Of a DNA stretch of 64,000 nucleotides, positions 1 to 9,404 are shown piece by piece. The stretch is from Boseongicola aestuarii (lineage in GTDB: Bacteria > Pseudomonadota > Alphaproteobacteria > Rhodobacterales > Rhodobacteraceae): the NCBI RefSeq assembly GCF_900184815.1, contig NZ_FXXQ01000009.1, positions 124,001 to 188,000 on the forward strand, written 5' to 3'. The translations under genes and the position numbers were made by a program. Every line of letters starts with the position of its first letter. The first letter of the stretch is position 1. Under the pieces are notes generated by a model. It worked only from the letters and a program-made list of their open reading frames with translations. It searched no databases and was not told the origin of the DNA.

Positions 1-222
1 GATCAGGTCGATCTGGCTTGCGGGTGGAGCGCGCATGACGGTGAGATCGTCCATCAGGCGCGTGACGTTCATCAGGTTGACGAGGCGACGCTTGGTTTCG
101 GGATTTTCGGGCAAGCCGCCCGTGGCGGCCGGTTGTATCAAACCGCCGACGGGCGCCAAGAAGGAATAATTGCCACCAGAATGCCAGAAGCTTTGCTCGT
201 CGTAAAAAAAGGCGGTGCTCAT
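1..222 (-). CDS. Class II histone deacetylase-like amidohydrolase, N-terminal part
   Basis: Only the first 74 codons lie in the window, and the gene runs off the left edge. The protein opens MSTAFFYDEQSFWHSGGNYS and continues through a PVGGLIQP segment and an ETKRRLVNLMNV helix. This pattern is typical of the start of bacterial class II histone deacetylase or acetylpolyamine amidohydrolase proteins, zinc enzymes that remove acetyl groups from lysine-like amines. The catalytic His and Asp residues lie beyond the visible part, so the assignment rests on the N-terminus alone. It is read on the minus strand, 22 bp after the small gene ending at 245, so the two probably share a transcript. Confidence 0.7.
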   Translation of the reverse strand, partial: MSTAFFYDEQSFWHSGGNYSFLAPVGGLIQPAATGGLPENPETKRRLVNLMNVTRLMDDLTVMRAPPASQIDLI

Positions 223-244
223 GTCGGGAACTCGGTTGACTGGA

Positions 245-490
245 TCATTTAGGCGCGTCGGGTTTGTTGCGCAGGTACACACCTTCGGGAAGATTGAGCG
301 ACGCTGTCAGATCGGCGATCTGTGCCAGCGACAACGTTATCTTCTGCATGGTGTCGGTGCGCGGATCGAGTTGTTCAATGGTCACGCAATCATCAAACGC
401 CGTGACGATGATGTCTTCCTGACGGTGTGCTGCGGCATCATCCACAAGGGTGACGACCGTGGCGTCGAATTCGTGCTCGATGGTAAACAT
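245..490 (-). CDS. Conserved hypothetical protein, 81 aa
   Basis: A small acidic soluble protein opening MFTIEHEFDATVVTLVDD, with no signal peptide, membrane segment or familiar domain. The open frame extends 14 codons further upstream, but the internal ATG at 490 gives a more protein-like start. It lies just upstream of the deacetylase-like gene on the same strand. The regular alternation of hydrophobic and acidic residues suggests a beta-rich fold. I do not recognise a function. Confidence 0.6.
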   Translation of the reverse strand: MFTIEHEFDATVVTLVDDAAAHRQEDIIVTAFDDCVTIEQLDPRTDTMQKITLSLAQIADLTASLNLPEGVYLRNKPDAPK

Positions 491-604
491 GGCCGCTAAC
501 GTGACGGCATCGGCGGGTCTTCGCAAGGGCAACTGCTTGAGAGTGGCGGTCTTTTCGTTATCGTGCCAGAGGTGAACCTATCAGCTGAGTGAGGAGTTTC
601 GGTG

Positions 605-1315
605 ATGCGGTCGGTGTGTATTTCTCTTGTGGCGATTCTGGGTCTGGCGGCCTGCGATATACAGGTCGAAGGGCCTTCCGGAGTCTCGCGGCCGACCGAG
701 GCGCCGGTCAGCCAGTCGCGCACGGGCGGGCCTCAGTCTTTGGCCGATTTCCGTGCCGTGGTGCGTCAGGTTGAGCCCGTGGCCGAGCGCACCTGCCGCG
801 AGCTACGGCCCCGCGCGAACTGCGATTTCCGCATTTTCATTGATGATCGTGAAGGATTGCCGCCGAACGCCTATCAGACGCTGGATGAAAACGGGCGACC
901 TTTGATTGGATTCACGCCTGCGCTGTTTGCCGAGATGCGCAACCGGGATGAGTTGGCTTTTGCTTTGTCCCATGAGGCGGCGCACCATATCGAGGGGCAC
1001 ATTCCGCAAATCCAGAATTCTGCGGCCGCAGGCGCGATTTTGGGCACGCTGATCGGGTCCTTGGCGGGGCTCGATCAGGCAGGTGTTGAGACTGCGCAGA
1101 ACATAGGCGGGACGATTGGTGCCCGACGCTATTCAAAGGGGTTTGAGCTTGAAGCCGATTCTCTTGGCGCACGCATCGCGCAGCGGTCCGGGTATGATCC
1201 TTTGCGGGGCGTCTTGTATTTTGCCCGATCCGCCGACCCCGGTGACCGGTTTCTGCGCACCCATCCCCCGAACGCGGACCGGATCAACACCGTACGACGC
1301 GCCATCGGTGGCTAG
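605..1315 (+). CDS. M48 family zinc metalloprotease, lipoprotein
   Basis: The first 20 residues form a lipoprotein signal (LVAILGLAAC), so the mature protein should be anchored by an acylated Cys. A zinc-protease motif HEAAH lies near residues 123-127, followed by an ELEAD segment near residue 182 that would supply the third metal ligand, as in the M48/Oma1/BepA family. A Gly-rich amphipathic stretch lies between them (GAILGTLIGSLAGLDQAG). Related periplasmic proteins take part in outer-membrane quality control; that role is inferred. An AGGAG stands at 590-594. A GTG at 602 is the alternative start; I chose the ATG three bases later. Confidence 0.85.
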   Translation: MRSVCISLVAILGLAACDIQVEGPSGVSRPTEAPVSQSRTGGPQSLADFRAVVRQVEPVAERTCRELRPRANCDFRIFIDDREGLPPNAYQTLDENGRPLIGFTPALFAEMRNRDELAFALSHEAAHHIEGHIPQIQNSAAAGAILGTLIGSLAGLDQAGVETAQNIGGTIGARRYSKGFELEADSLGARIAQRSGYDPLRGVLYFARSADPGDRFLRTHPPNADRINTVRRAIGG

Positions 1316-1392
1316 GCCGGAAATTTGATCTGGATCAGAGCGGTGGGGTTTTCTGTCAGGCAGGCTTGAGGCAACCAGACAGGAGAAACCCG

Positions 1393-1647
1393 ATGAGCAC
1401 AACATCCAAGACGGCCCACCATGAGCAGCTTTTGGAGCGTATGGCCACGCGAAATGGCGCGGATCTTGATCTTGCGCGTCAGTCCGGTTTGATCGACGGG
1501 ACGGAAATCGTCGAGGCTTTGGTGGCTTGCATGGGTTGCAGCGACGCTGGCGGCTGCAAATCTCGGCTGGATCGTGATGTGCCGGGCTTTCCCGACTATT
1601 GCCGCAACGTGTCCATGATCCAGCGCGTGGAAGCTTTGACACATTGA
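1393..1647 (+). CDS. DUF6455-like small Cys-containing protein
   Basis: An 84-residue cytoplasmic protein with two helices and a short motif ACMGCSDAGGCKSRL that holds three cysteines. The layout resembles the DUF6455 family common in Rhodobacteraceae, whose function is unknown; the cysteines could bind metal or be redox active. The ATG at 1393 follows a CAGGAGAA ribosome-binding site and is a better start than the upstream TTG at 1366. A strong terminator follows directly. Confidence 0.7.
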   Translation: MSTTSKTAHHEQLLERMATRNGADLDLARQSGLIDGTEIVEALVACMGCSDAGGCKSRLDRDVPGFPDYCRNVSMIQRVEALTH

Positions 1648-1654
1648 GTTTTCT

Positions 1655-1678
1655 AGAGGCCCTTGCGGGCCTCTGTTT
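1655..1678 (+). terminator. Rho-independent terminator after the DUF6455-like gene
   Basis: An 8-bp perfect stem (AGAGGCCC / GGGCCTCT) with a TTGC loop, followed by GTTTTGG. It starts 8 bp after the stop codon at 1647. The same hairpin lies downstream of the convergent rimO gene and may serve both strands. Confidence 0.75.
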
Positions 1679-1679
1679 T

Positions 1680-1701
1680 GGATATTTTTGCCAAAAAGAA
1701 G
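1680..1701 (-). repeat. Stop-codon-adjacent repeat, copy D
   Basis: Read on the minus strand this holds TTTTTGGCAAAAATATCC, starting directly after the rimO TAA. The same core follows argD, moeA and the methyltransferase gene elsewhere in the window. No G-rich tail is attached at this copy. Confidence 0.6.
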
Positions 1702-3066
1702 TTAGCTATTGCGCTGACCCCAGAGGTCATACTCGCTGGCTTCGTCAATCTCGACGGTGACGAGATCGCCGGGTGCGAGGTCATTCGTGCTTTCGTCGAT
1801 AAACAGGTTGCCGTCGATTTCGGGGGCGTCTGCCATGGTGCGGCAGGTGGCGATGCCGTCCTCGTCGATGTCATCCACGATGACTTGCAGGGTGGTGCCG
1901 ACTTTCGCGGCCAGTTTGGCAGCGGAAATGGATTGGGCCTTTTCCATGAAGCGGTTCCAGCGGTCTTGCTTGATGTCGTCGGCGACATGATCCGGCAGCG
2001 CGTTTGAACGCGCGCCGTCGACGTTTTCGTATTTGAAACAGCCGACGCGGTCGAGTTTTGCTTCGTCGAGCCAGTCCAGAAGTGTCTGGAATTCGGCTTC
2101 GGTTTCGCCCGGGTAGCCGACGATGAAGGTTGAGCGCAGAGTGATGTCCGGGCAGTCGGCGCGCCACGCTTGGATTTCGTCCAGTGTGCGGGCGGATGCT
2201 GCGGGGCGGGCCATACGTTTCAGCACGTCGGGGTGTGCGTGTTGGAAGGGTATGTCGAGGTAGGGCAGGATTTTCTGCTCTGCCATAAGTGGGATCATCT
2301 CGCGCACGTGAGGGTAGGGGTAAACGTAGTGGAAGCGGGTCCAGACGCCGAGGGTGCCGAGGTCGCGGGCAAGGTCTAGAATCGGGGCTTTGGTGTCGCG
2401 GTCTTTCCAGTCGGTGCCGTAGGCGGAGGTGTCCTGACTGATGACGAGGAGTTCCTTCACGCCGTTTTCGACCAACTTTTCGGCTTCGCGCATCACCGCC
2501 TTCAGCGGGCGCGAGGAGAGGCGGCCGCGCATGTCGGGGATGATGCAGAATTTGCATTTGTGGTTACAGCCTTCGGAGATCTTCAGGTAGCTGTAGTGCC
2601 TTGGCGTGAGTTTGATGCCTGTGGCCGGCATCAAGTCGATGAAGGGATCGGGGCTTGGCGGGACGGCGTTATGGACGGCGTCGAGGACGTGTTCGTATTG
2701 GTGCGGGCCGGTGACGGCGAGCACTTTGGGATGCGCGCCGGTGATGTAGTCGGGTTCGGCGCCGAGGCAACCGGTGACGATGACTCGGCCATTTTCGGTC
2801 AGTGCTTCGCCGATGGCGTCGAGGCTTTCGGCCTTGGCGCTGTCGAGGAAGCCGCAGGTGTTCACGATGACCGCGTCCGCGCCGGAATAGTCAGGGCTGA
2901 TCGCGTAGCCTTCTGCGCGCAGGCGTGTGAGGATGCGTTCGCTGTCGACCAGGGCTTTGGGGCAGCCGAGGGAGACCATGCCAATGGTCGGTTGTCCGGG
3001 GCGCGCGGCATCGGGGACGCGGGCGCGGGCAAGGTCGGGGCGCAGGTTTGGCGGGTTTTGGGTCAT
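1702..3066 (-). CDS. rimO: Ribosomal protein S12 methylthiotransferase RimO
   Basis: A radical-SAM enzyme of 454 aa that adds a methylthio group to the conserved aspartate of ribosomal protein S12 (RpsL). The N-terminal domain carries the three cluster cysteines C35, C71 and C100. The radical-SAM CNHKCKFC motif gives C167, C171 and C174. The C-terminal part, near residues 380-450, is the TRAM domain expected in this family ([12 protein letters not shown] onward). Length and motif order match RimO; the S12-type [11 protein letters not shown] context favours RimO over MiaB. The gene stands alone on the minus strand, convergent with the DUF6455-like gene. Confidence 0.95.
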   Translation of the reverse strand: MTQNPPNLRPDLARARVPDAARPGQPTIGMVSLGCPKALVDSERILTRLRAEGYAISPDYSGADAVIVNTCGFLDSAKAESLDAIGEALTENGRVIVTGCLGAEPDYITGAHPKVLAVTGPHQYEHVLDAVHNAVPPSPDPFIDLMPATGIKLTPRHYSYLKISEGCNHKCKFCIIPDMRGRLSSRPLKAVMREAEKLVENGVKELLVISQDTSAYGTDWKDRDTKAPILDLARDLGTLGVWTRFHYVYPYPHVREMIPLMAEQKILPYLDIPFQHAHPDVLKRMARPAASARTLDEIQAWRADCPDITLRSTFIVGYPGETEAEFQTLLDWLDEAKLDRVGCFKYENVDGARSNALPDHVADDIKQDRWNRFMEKAQSISAAKLAAKVGTTLQVIVDDIDEDGIATCRTMADAPEIDGNLFIDESTNDLAPGDLVTVEIDEASEYDLWGQRNS

Positions 3067-3189
3067 AGCTGCGCTATAGCGGGAGAATCTGGAAGGCTCA
3101 ACGACGCAGGTGCCGCATACGTGGGGCGGATTCAGCTTGCGATGGCGCGGGTCGGGAAACTTTGTGGCGCCGCGGCGACGGACCAGTTC

Positions 3190-4734
3190 CCAATGTAGCG
3201 GGTGATCTTATGGACGGGGCGGCTTTGCCAATAGGGTGGCCCTGAAGCATGTCGACGCTGATACGTCTCAGGATTGGACGCTGGCTTCCGGTTTCGACAC
3301 CCTCGGTGATGATTGTCGTTGCATGTTGTGGCCGAGATCGGTGAGGGCCTGCACAATGGCGTAGTCTTTCGGGTCATTCACGAGGCCAATCACGAAGTTC
3401 GTGTCGATTTTCAAAGCCGTGCAGCGCAGGAGTTTCCGGATTGATATCGACGAGCTGCCGGTACCGAAATCATCGAGCGCAAAGAACATGCCCATTTTGC
3501 GGATCGCCTTCAGGAGGGGGGCAAATCATCCAGATTGAACGCGTTCCGGTCGCTTTCGGTCACCTCATCGCCAGAAAACGGGCCGGGAGATTGCGTTCCC
3601 TGTCCATCGTCGTGAGCGTCTTAACCAAATCGGTGTACTTGAGGTGGCTTTTGCCGAGGTTCAGGCACGCGCTGATGTCTAAGCCTAAGCTGTGAGATCG
3701 TTGACAACGGCGCGGGCCAGAAATCCAAGTGTCAGATGATGCTATCTGACCAAGGCGTCGACGCCCTCGAACACACCGCTTTGCGCGTTGATGATTGGCT
3801 GAACATCGGCCGCGATATCGCCAGCGCAAGCGGCGTTCTGAGTGCTGTTGATTTCCCATAGTCGGCGTTCGAAAGCGCCGGTCATGCCTTGCGAGCGTCC
3901 CCGAAGCCGGAACGCTGATCTTTCTTGAAGCTTTAAAGGGCAGGTCCGCGGCTTTCATCAGTTCGGCAATTGCACTGAGGGCAAGATCGCCCACGGGGGC
4001 CCGTATTGATCATTGATTTCCTTGAATTTATTCGCGTCGATCTGGACAAGGCAAGCACGGCGGCACGCCAAATCGCAGTCCTGGATCATGCGATTTACCT
4101 TGTTGCTGAAGCCAAATCTGTTGAGCGTTCTGGTCAATGGATCGCGCTCGGCAAGAAAACGGGCATGCTGCTCAAATATCTCTTCCGCCCGGCGCGATTT
4201 TGCGACCGCGTGAAAGGCAATGACCTCAAAGCTGGAGGTGATGCCGACGGGAACCCCTGTGACGATCCAGAAAATACCTCGAAACGGGATGGCATGGTCC
4301 GTTATGTCGTGAACCATGTGCAGAGTGAATGTCCGACCGCCGATGAGAGTCTGGGTTCTGTTCACACTTCCCATCAGGCGTTCACCATGAAGAGACGGAT
4401 AGCAGTATAAGGTGACCCGGGTGTCGACGTCGGATGATTGCGCAATCTCCCTTTTGGCTTCTGAGGGGATAGCGGTTTCCGGTGGATCGCTTTGTAAGCG
4501 TCCCGAGGAATTCCCTTCTAACAAGGCATGAAGGGCGGCGATGGTATTAATGCTGCGGCTTCCAGGCCATCGAATATGAGATCGGCCTATTGCCGCGATT
4601 CTGACCCTACGGAGGGTTCAAGCCATTGGTTGACGACAGGGCGCGCCACAAAGGCCTGCAAAGAGACAAACCAGACCGGCCAATACCATCTGCTGTAGCG
4701 ACCAGCGATTTGCCAGCCGGGTCAATACCATCAT
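3190..4734 (-). pseudogene. Decayed GGDEF-EAL (cyclic-di-GMP) membrane protein
   Basis: Pieces of one protein appear in order on the minus strand but in different frames. They are: a start and membrane helix near 4734 (LQQMVLAGLVCLFAGLCG); a second hydrophobic segment (FRGIFWIVTGVPVGITSSF); a GGDEF-domain start (RDPLTRTLNRFGF, then QIDANKFKEINDQYG); after a frame change GDLALSAIAELMKAA; then EAL-domain pieces (LDISACLNLGKSHLKYTDL, FALDDFGTGSSSISI) and finally, in another frame, TEGVETGSQRPILRR. At least four frame changes are needed, so no bifunctional cyclase/phosphodiesterase can be made. The GGDEF signature itself is lost. The ends are approximate. Confidence 0.85.
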
Positions 4735-4847
4735 TCTACCAATTCGTACTGCACCCCTCAGGGCTTGGAACAGGTCGGATGCTCTCAAATCACGACAATC
4801 AGCGAGCATTGGTAAACGGCTGACTAAACAGTCTGACGCTGCTTGGC

Positions 4848-5399
4848 CTAGCGGCGGCGGTCGCGGCGGCTGCTCATGGGCTGGAACGCGACACTGACGT
4901 GTGCTTCGCAGTAGGGCTTGCCCTGCTGCACCGACAGGCCGCAGAACCAGAAGTCCTCGGTTGCGGGATCGCCGATTGGCCATTTGCAGGTCCGTTCAGT
5001 CAAATCCATCAGACCGATCCGCTTGGCGGTCTTTTCGACCTCGCGCACATTGGCGAGCGTTTCGGGGCTGATTTCGTTTGCCGAGGGCTGTGGCGGAAGC
5101 GGTTGGCCCGCCGGGACAATCGGTTTTCTGGGCGTGACTGTCACCTCGATAACCTTGTCCTGCGGCGCGACTTTCGCCGCCGGCTTGGCTGCGGGCGCGG
5201 AGGTGTCCGCTTTTGCCGCCTTGCGTTCGGGCGCGGGGGTCGATGAGGCGCCAGCGCGGTTCGAAAGGCCAAGGCGATGCACCTTTCCAATGACGGCATT
5301 GCGGGTCACACCACCAAGTTCTTTGGCGATCTGGCTGGCCGACTGGCCTTCGCCCCACATCTTTTTCAGTGTCTCTACCCGCTCGTCAGTCCACGACAT
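4848..5399 (-). CDS. gcrA: GcrA cell-cycle regulator
   Basis: A 183-aa protein with the GcrA layout. The N-terminal helix-turn-helix (SWTDERVETLKKMWGEGQSA, then GVTRNAVIGKVHRLGL) spans residues 2-45. An Ala/Pro/Lys-rich linker follows to about residue 110. The conserved C-terminus (CKWPIGDP, then FWFCGL and YCEAHVSVAF) contacts sigma70 in known members. In Caulobacter, GcrA acts at promoters with CcrM-methylated GANTC sites and controls cell-cycle genes. The ATG at 5399 is the only sensible start. The gene is monocistronic here. Confidence 0.95.
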   Translation of the reverse strand: MSWTDERVETLKKMWGEGQSASQIAKELGGVTRNAVIGKVHRLGLSNRAGASSTPAPERKAAKADTSAPAAKPAAKVAPQDKVIEVTVTPRKPIVPAGQPLPPQPSANEISPETLANVREVEKTAKRIGLMDLTERTCKWPIGDPATEDFWFCGLSVQQGKPYCEAHVSVAFQPMSSRRDRRR

Positions 5400-5736
5400 G
5401 GATTTTTCCTCGGCCTCGATTGTTGAAGGCTTATATTAAGCACCGGCGCAGGCGGTCACAAGGCGCGTGACGCATGAATAACCCAGAGATCCGCGCAAAG
5501 TTTGCGGCCTGACGCAGGGATGCACCGGTTTTACGCCAATATCACGCTCGACAAGACGCCATGGATCGCCTATCCGGGCGCCATGACGATGACTGGACAT
5601 ACCGCGCTTCGACGCCGACGCTGAAGCGTCGCTTTTCCGCACTTACCTGTGCGTCCAGTCTTTCATGCCTTCCAAAATGTTGACACGCCTGACCGCCACT
5701 GGCACGTCTCAGGCTTCTGAATAAAGGTTCAAGCCG
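5400..5736. other. Intergenic region between gcrA and argD
   Basis: 337 bp between divergent genes. An AT-rich stretch TTATATTAAG near 5431-5440 could hold the gcrA promoter. On the plus strand a TTGACA at 5680-5685 looks like a -35 box for argD, but no good -10 follows at the right distance. The reading frame from 5520 (HRFYANITLDKTPWIAYPG) looks weakly protein-like but stops after about 31 codons. I could not identify it. Confidence 0.4.
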
Positions 5737-6900
5737 ATGATCCCGTCGATCCTGCCCACTTACAACCGCGCGCCGATGTCCTTTGTAGCCGGCGAAGGCG
5801 CCTGGCTGATCGAGAAGGATGGCCGCCGATTTCTGGATCTTGGCGCCGGGATCGCGGTGAACTCACTCGGGCACGCAAACCCCGATCTGGTCGCGGCCCT
5901 GACCGAGCAGGCGGGCAAGCTTTGGCATACTTCGAACCTCTATGAGATCCCGGGCCAGCAGGAGTTGGCGGACCGCCTCGTTGATGCGACTTTTGCGGAT
6001 ACGGTGTTCTTTACCAACTCCGGCACCGAGGCTTGTGAGTTGGCGGTGAAAATGGCGCGGAAACACTGGTTCGAGAAGGGCGAGGATCGCTTTGAGATCA
6101 TCGCCTTCACCGGGTCTTTTCACGGGCGTTCGGCTGCGGGAATCGCAGCAGCCGGGTCTGAAAAAATGACCAAGGGCTTCGGTCCGTTACTGCCGGGCTT
6201 CACCCATGTCGCATTCGGCGACCACGAGGGGCTGCGTGCGGCGTTGAACGACAAGACAGCGGCCGTCATCATCGAACCCATCCAGGGCGAGGGAGGAATT
6301 ATTCCCGTGCCTGATCAGTGCCTCAAGGGGCTGCGCGATGCCTGTGACGCTGTCGGCGCCTTGTTGATCTTTGACGAGGTGCAATGCGGCATGGGCCGTA
6401 CGGGCAAGCTTTTTGCGCATGAGTGGTCCGGTGTCACGCCTGACATCATGATGGTTGCAAAAGGAATTGGCGGCGGCTTCCCGCTCGGCGCCGTGCTGGC
6501 GACCGAAGCGGCTGCGGTTGGCATGACAGCGGGCAGCCACGGGTCGACCTATGGTGGCAATCCGCTTGCGATGGCGGTTGGAAATGCCGTTATGAAGATC
6601 GTCGCAGACGACGCTTTTCTCGCCGAGGTAAACCGGAAATCCGGTGCGATGCGGCAGGGGCTTGAAGGTCTGGTGGCAAATCACCCGGATGTCTTTGAGG
6701 CCGTGCGCGGCGCGGGCCTCATGCTTGGCCTCAAATGCAAAGTGCCCAATACGGACGTCGTAAAGGCTGGCTATGACGCGCAAATCCTGACCGTCCCGGC
6801 TGGCGATAACGCCATCCGCATCCTGCCGCCACTGAATATCCCCGATGAGGATATCTCCGAGGCGCTACGACGTCTTGACCAGGTGGCGGCAAGCCTCTGA
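5737..6900 (+). CDS. argD: Acetylornithine aminotransferase (class III)
   Basis: A 387-aa PLP enzyme that converts N-acetylglutamate semialdehyde and glutamate to N-acetylornithine and 2-oxoglutarate in arginine synthesis. Seen: a cofactor-binding NSGTEACE segment near residue 92, a GSFHGRS motif, an [12 protein letters not shown] motif with the PLP-binding Asp, and the Schiff-base lysine K242 in [14 protein letters not shown]. Length and order fit ArgD; succinylornithine or GABA transaminase activity cannot be excluded from sequence. It is followed after 85 bp by argF on the same strand, which strongly supports the arginine role. Confidence 0.93.
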   Translation: MIPSILPTYNRAPMSFVAGEGAWLIEKDGRRFLDLGAGIAVNSLGHANPDLVAALTEQAGKLWHTSNLYEIPGQQELADRLVDATFADTVFFTNSGTEACELAVKMARKHWFEKGEDRFEIIAFTGSFHGRSAAGIAAAGSEKMTKGFGPLLPGFTHVAFGDHEGLRAALNDKTAAVIIEPIQGEGGIIPVPDQCLKGLRDACDAVGALLIFDEVQCGMGRTGKLFAHEWSGVTPDIMMVAKGIGGGFPLGAVLATEAAAVGMTAGSHGSTYGGNPLAMAVGNAVMKIVADDAFLAEVNRKSGAMRQGLEGLVANHPDVFEAVRGAGLMLGLKCKVPNTDVVKAGYDAQILTVPAGDNAIRILPPLNIPDEDISEALRRLDQVAASL

Positions 6901-6965
6901 CTTTCTTTTTGGTCCAAATATCCCGGGGGAGTCCGCGAAGCGCGAGGGGCAGAGCCCCAACTCCG
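6901..6965 (+). repeat. Stop-codon-adjacent repeat, copy A
   Basis: Begins right after the argD TGA: a CTTTCTTTTTGG tract, then AAATATCCCGGGGGAG, then a small hairpin GGGGCAGAGCCCC. It shares core and G-rich tail with the copy after the methyltransferase gene at 52555, and lies between argD and argF. The hairpin could weaken read-through or stabilise the 3' end. Confidence 0.65.
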
Positions 6966-6985
6966 GCATCGAAAGCGATACTGAC

Positions 6986-7912
6986 ATGAGCCATTTTCTC
7001 GATATCCACAAAACCCCGCCAGAGGCGCTGCGGTCTATCCTCACATCAGCGGCAAACATGAAATCCGCCCGTGCAGGGCGCACGCGAGGGGCAAAGGACG
7101 ATGACCCTGCTCTCGAGGGGCGGATGGTCGCGTTGATTTTCGAAAAACCTTCGACCCGGACGCGCGTTTCTTTCGATGTCGGCGTGCGGCAGATGGGCGG
7201 GGAAGTGATGGTCCTGTCGGGCAAGGAAATGCAACTGGGCAGCGGCGAGACGATCGCTGATACGGCGCGTGTTCTCAGCCGGTACGTGGACCTGATAATG
7301 ATCCGCACATTCGAAGAAGAGGCCCTGCTCGAGCTTGCCGACCATGCCACCGTGCCGGTGATAAACGGACTGACGAACCGCAGCCATCCCTGCCAGATCA
7401 TGGCCGATATTCTGACCTTTGAAGAGCATCGCGGCCCGATTAAGGGTAAGAAAGTCACATGGTTAGGCGACGGAAACAACGTCTTTGCCAGTTTCGCGCA
7501 TGCGGCTGGTCAGTTCGGATTTGACCTGACTTTCGCGGGCCCTCCGACGCTTGATCCTGAAGCCGAGTTTGTCGCGCTGGCGCGCTCGAAAGGCGTCAAG
7601 GTCGAGATCGTCCGTGATCCGGTTGAAGCCGTCGACGGTGCCGATCTGGTGGTGACGGACACCTGGGTGTCGATGCATGACAGTCAGACGACGAAAGAGC
7701 GGCGCCACAACCAGTTGCGCCCTTACCAGGTGAACGAGGCGTTGATGTCACACGCCAAGACGGACGCCTTGTTCATGCATTGTCTTCCGGCTCACCGCGA
7801 GGAAGAGGCGACGAGTGCTGTGATGGACGGACCAAACTCGGTGATCTTCGACGAAGCCGAAAACCGGCTGCATGCCCAGAAGGCCATCATGCGGTGGTGT
7901 CTGGGCGTTTAG
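6986..7912 (+). CDS. argF: Ornithine carbamoyltransferase
   Basis: A 308-aa cytosolic enzyme joining carbamoyl phosphate and ornithine to give citrulline. The carbamoyl-phosphate-binding STRTR motif starts at S56 ([10 protein letters not shown]) and the ornithine-site HCLP motif is near residue 265 (MHCLPAHR). RSHPCQ near residue 131 is the other phosphate-site segment. The start ATG at 6986 gives [12 protein letters not shown], the usual N-terminus. The frame is open upstream to 6845 but that part is not conserved and overlaps argD. Second gene of the argD-argF pair. Confidence 0.95.
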   Translation: MSHFLDIHKTPPEALRSILTSAANMKSARAGRTRGAKDDDPALEGRMVALIFEKPSTRTRVSFDVGVRQMGGEVMVLSGKEMQLGSGETIADTARVLSRYVDLIMIRTFEEEALLELADHATVPVINGLTNRSHPCQIMADILTFEEHRGPIKGKKVTWLGDGNNVFASFAHAAGQFGFDLTFAGPPTLDPEAEFVALARSKGVKVEIVRDPVEAVDGADLVVTDTWVSMHDSQTTKERRHNQLRPYQVNEALMSHAKTDALFMHCLPAHREEEATSAVMDGPNSVIFDEAENRLHAQKAIMRWCLGV

Positions 7913-7915
7913 CGG

Positions 7916-8845
7916 TCAGGCGCGGATCGTTGCCGGCCCGTCCTTGACGGCGGCCAGAGCGTTCCAGGTAACGGAATGCGCAGGCGTTGGAACTCCGAGT
8001 TCCTTGCCCAAAGCGTGCACGCGGCCCGAGAGCCATTGAAGTTCGGTAGGTTTGCCCGCCTCGATGTCCACCAAAAGCGACGACGACTGTGCGCCGGGCT
8101 GCGCGCCGTATGTCCGGAAAACTGTCTCGCGGTGGTCTGGATCAAGCTGGATGCCCTTGGCAGATGCAACTGCGATGGCTTCGTCAATCATCTGAGCCAA
8201 AAGGACTTTTGCTTCCTGCGAGGCAAAGACCCCGCCCAAGGGGAGCCGGGTGAGCGCGGTGACGCCGGCGATTGACGCCTGGGCCGTGAATTTGCTCCAG
8301 ACAACCTTTTCCGCATCCCGCGAGCGCGTGACGTCGATGGCTTCGGCGCGGTCGATTTCGTCGAAGAGCGCGGCCATGGTTGCGTCGCCGTTCAGATCAT
8401 CCACAAGCATTTGATGCTTGCCGCCGGGGGTCATGATCGTGCCGGGTTCCTTAATATCGGCGGCAAGGTAGATGACACCCTGAGCGATGCGGTCTGCGTT
8501 GGTGAACTGTGCGATCATCGGCTTGGCATCAATACCGTTTTGCAGGGTTATAATGCGTGTAGTTTCTGTAATCATTGAGGAAAACTGACGTGCGACGTCA
8601 TTGAGGTCCGGCAATTTGACGGTTGCCAGAATGATGTCGACCGGGCCGATCGCGGCGATGTTGTCGGTGGCTTCGATGCTGGTGAGATGTGCGCAGCCAA
8701 AGGGGCTTTCGATCCGCAGTCCGTTCTGTCTGATCGCGTTCAGATGACCGCCGCGCGCCACAAGGGTGACCTGGTTGCCGGTTTGCGACAGCCGTCCACC
8801 AAGATAGCCGCCAATTCCACCGGCGCCGATAACTGCGATTTTCAT
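7916..8845 (-). CDS. panE: 2-dehydropantoate 2-reductase
   Basis: A 309-aa NADPH-dependent ketopantoate reductase of the pantothenate pathway. The Rossmann motif GAGGIGGYLGG starts at residue 7. The catalytic lysine is in KVVWSKFTAQAS near residues 175-183. Near the C-terminus SSSLLVDIEAGKPTEL holds the conserved substrate-binding Ser and Glu region. Several PanE-like paralogs with unknown substrates occur in this bacterial group, so pantoate specificity is probable rather than certain. Its stop lies 3 bp from the argF stop, convergent. Confidence 0.85.
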   Translation of the reverse strand: MKIAVIGAGGIGGYLGGRLSQTGNQVTLVARGGHLNAIRQNGLRIESPFGCAHLTSIEATDNIAAIGPVDIILATVKLPDLNDVARQFSSMITETTRIITLQNGIDAKPMIAQFTNADRIAQGVIYLAADIKEPGTIMTPGGKHQMLVDDLNGDATMAALFDEIDRAEAIDVTRSRDAEKVVWSKFTAQASIAGVTALTRLPLGGVFASQEAKVLLAQMIDEAIAVASAKGIQLDPDHRETVFRTYGAQPGAQSSSLLVDIEAGKPTELQWLSGRVHALGKELGVPTPAHSVTWNALAAVKDGPATIRA

Positions 8846-8860
8846 GGAGCTCTCCGTAAG

Positions 8861-9109
8861 TCAGTGCAAGCGCGCGTGGACGATGTAGGCCGAGATCGCT
8901 TCTTCACCCAAGGCGCGCATGGCTTCAAGTCTATGATATCCTTCAATCAATACGAACTTATCGCCGTCCTTGCGGACGCGGATCGGGGTGATCTGGCCGT
9001 GTTCCAGGATGTCTGTCGCAAGGGCTTCGACCTTGTCGGGATCAAGTGTTTTCGCCCGTTTGACCGGCACGCGAATGTCGTCAATGGCAAGGTTCTGTTT
9101 CTGCAACAT
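8861..9109 (-). CDS. Stand-alone ParB N-terminal (ParB/Srx fold) domain protein, 82 aa
   Basis: A single ParB/sulfiredoxin-fold domain: IRVPVKRAKTLDPDKVEALA, then HGQITPIRVRKDGDKFVLIEGYHRLEAM. It lacks the helix-turn-helix and dimer domain of true ParB, so it is not a partition protein; the ERR-type box is here a GYHRLEA variant. Such short domains may bind or hydrolyse CTP or nucleotides; the function is unknown. The frame is open to 9340 but the added residues are repeat-derived, so the ATG at 9109 is preferred. It is 15 bp upstream of panE and probably co-transcribed with it. Confidence 0.75.
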   Translation of the reverse strand: MLQKQNLAIDDIRVPVKRAKTLDPDKVEALATDILEHGQITPIRVRKDGDKFVLIEGYHRLEAMRALGEEAISAYIVHARLH

Positions 9110-9233
9110 GCGCGAAAGCCTAGCACGAAGTTTGGGGCCTGTATCGGATTTTCGCAACGCGCGGTGGGCGGCCTCGCCCTGAAACGGTGCGAAATGGGGC
9201 GGCCAGGAAAACAAGGGGTATCCCGGCAAATTA

Positions 9234-9317
9234 CAACGTCGGTATCGCGTCGGTGCAACGTTGGTATCACGTCGGTGCACGTTGCTATTCACGCCGGCAA
9301 CACCACGAGATGTGGTG
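9234..9317. repeat. 11-bp tandem repeat element with GAGATGTGGTG motif, copy 1
   Basis: Units of 11 bp of the form ACGTCGGTATC start at 9236, 9247, 9258 and 9269, alternating TATC and TGCA ends, so there is also a 22-bp period. A decayed unit follows. A perfect hairpin CACCACGAGATGTGGTG ends the element at 9301-9317. A second copy with the same order and spacing lies at 32978. This copy sits between the divergent mini-ParB and DUF4389 genes. Confidence 0.8.
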
Positions 9318-9404
9318 TTTGACGTCAGAAAGGTGAACAAGCTCTTAACGCGGAAGGCGGATCGGTCTTATAGTGGGTCGAACCGGCGATTTGAGGGGTG
9401 CGAC

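Noticed and set aside
5436-5642. 68-aa minus-strand frame upstream of gcrA
   Set aside because: No ribosome-binding site, low-complexity start, and no similarity that I can recognise.
5680-5708. TTGACA as -35 box for argD
   Set aside because: No acceptable -10 hexamer at 16-18 bp, so not listed as a promoter.
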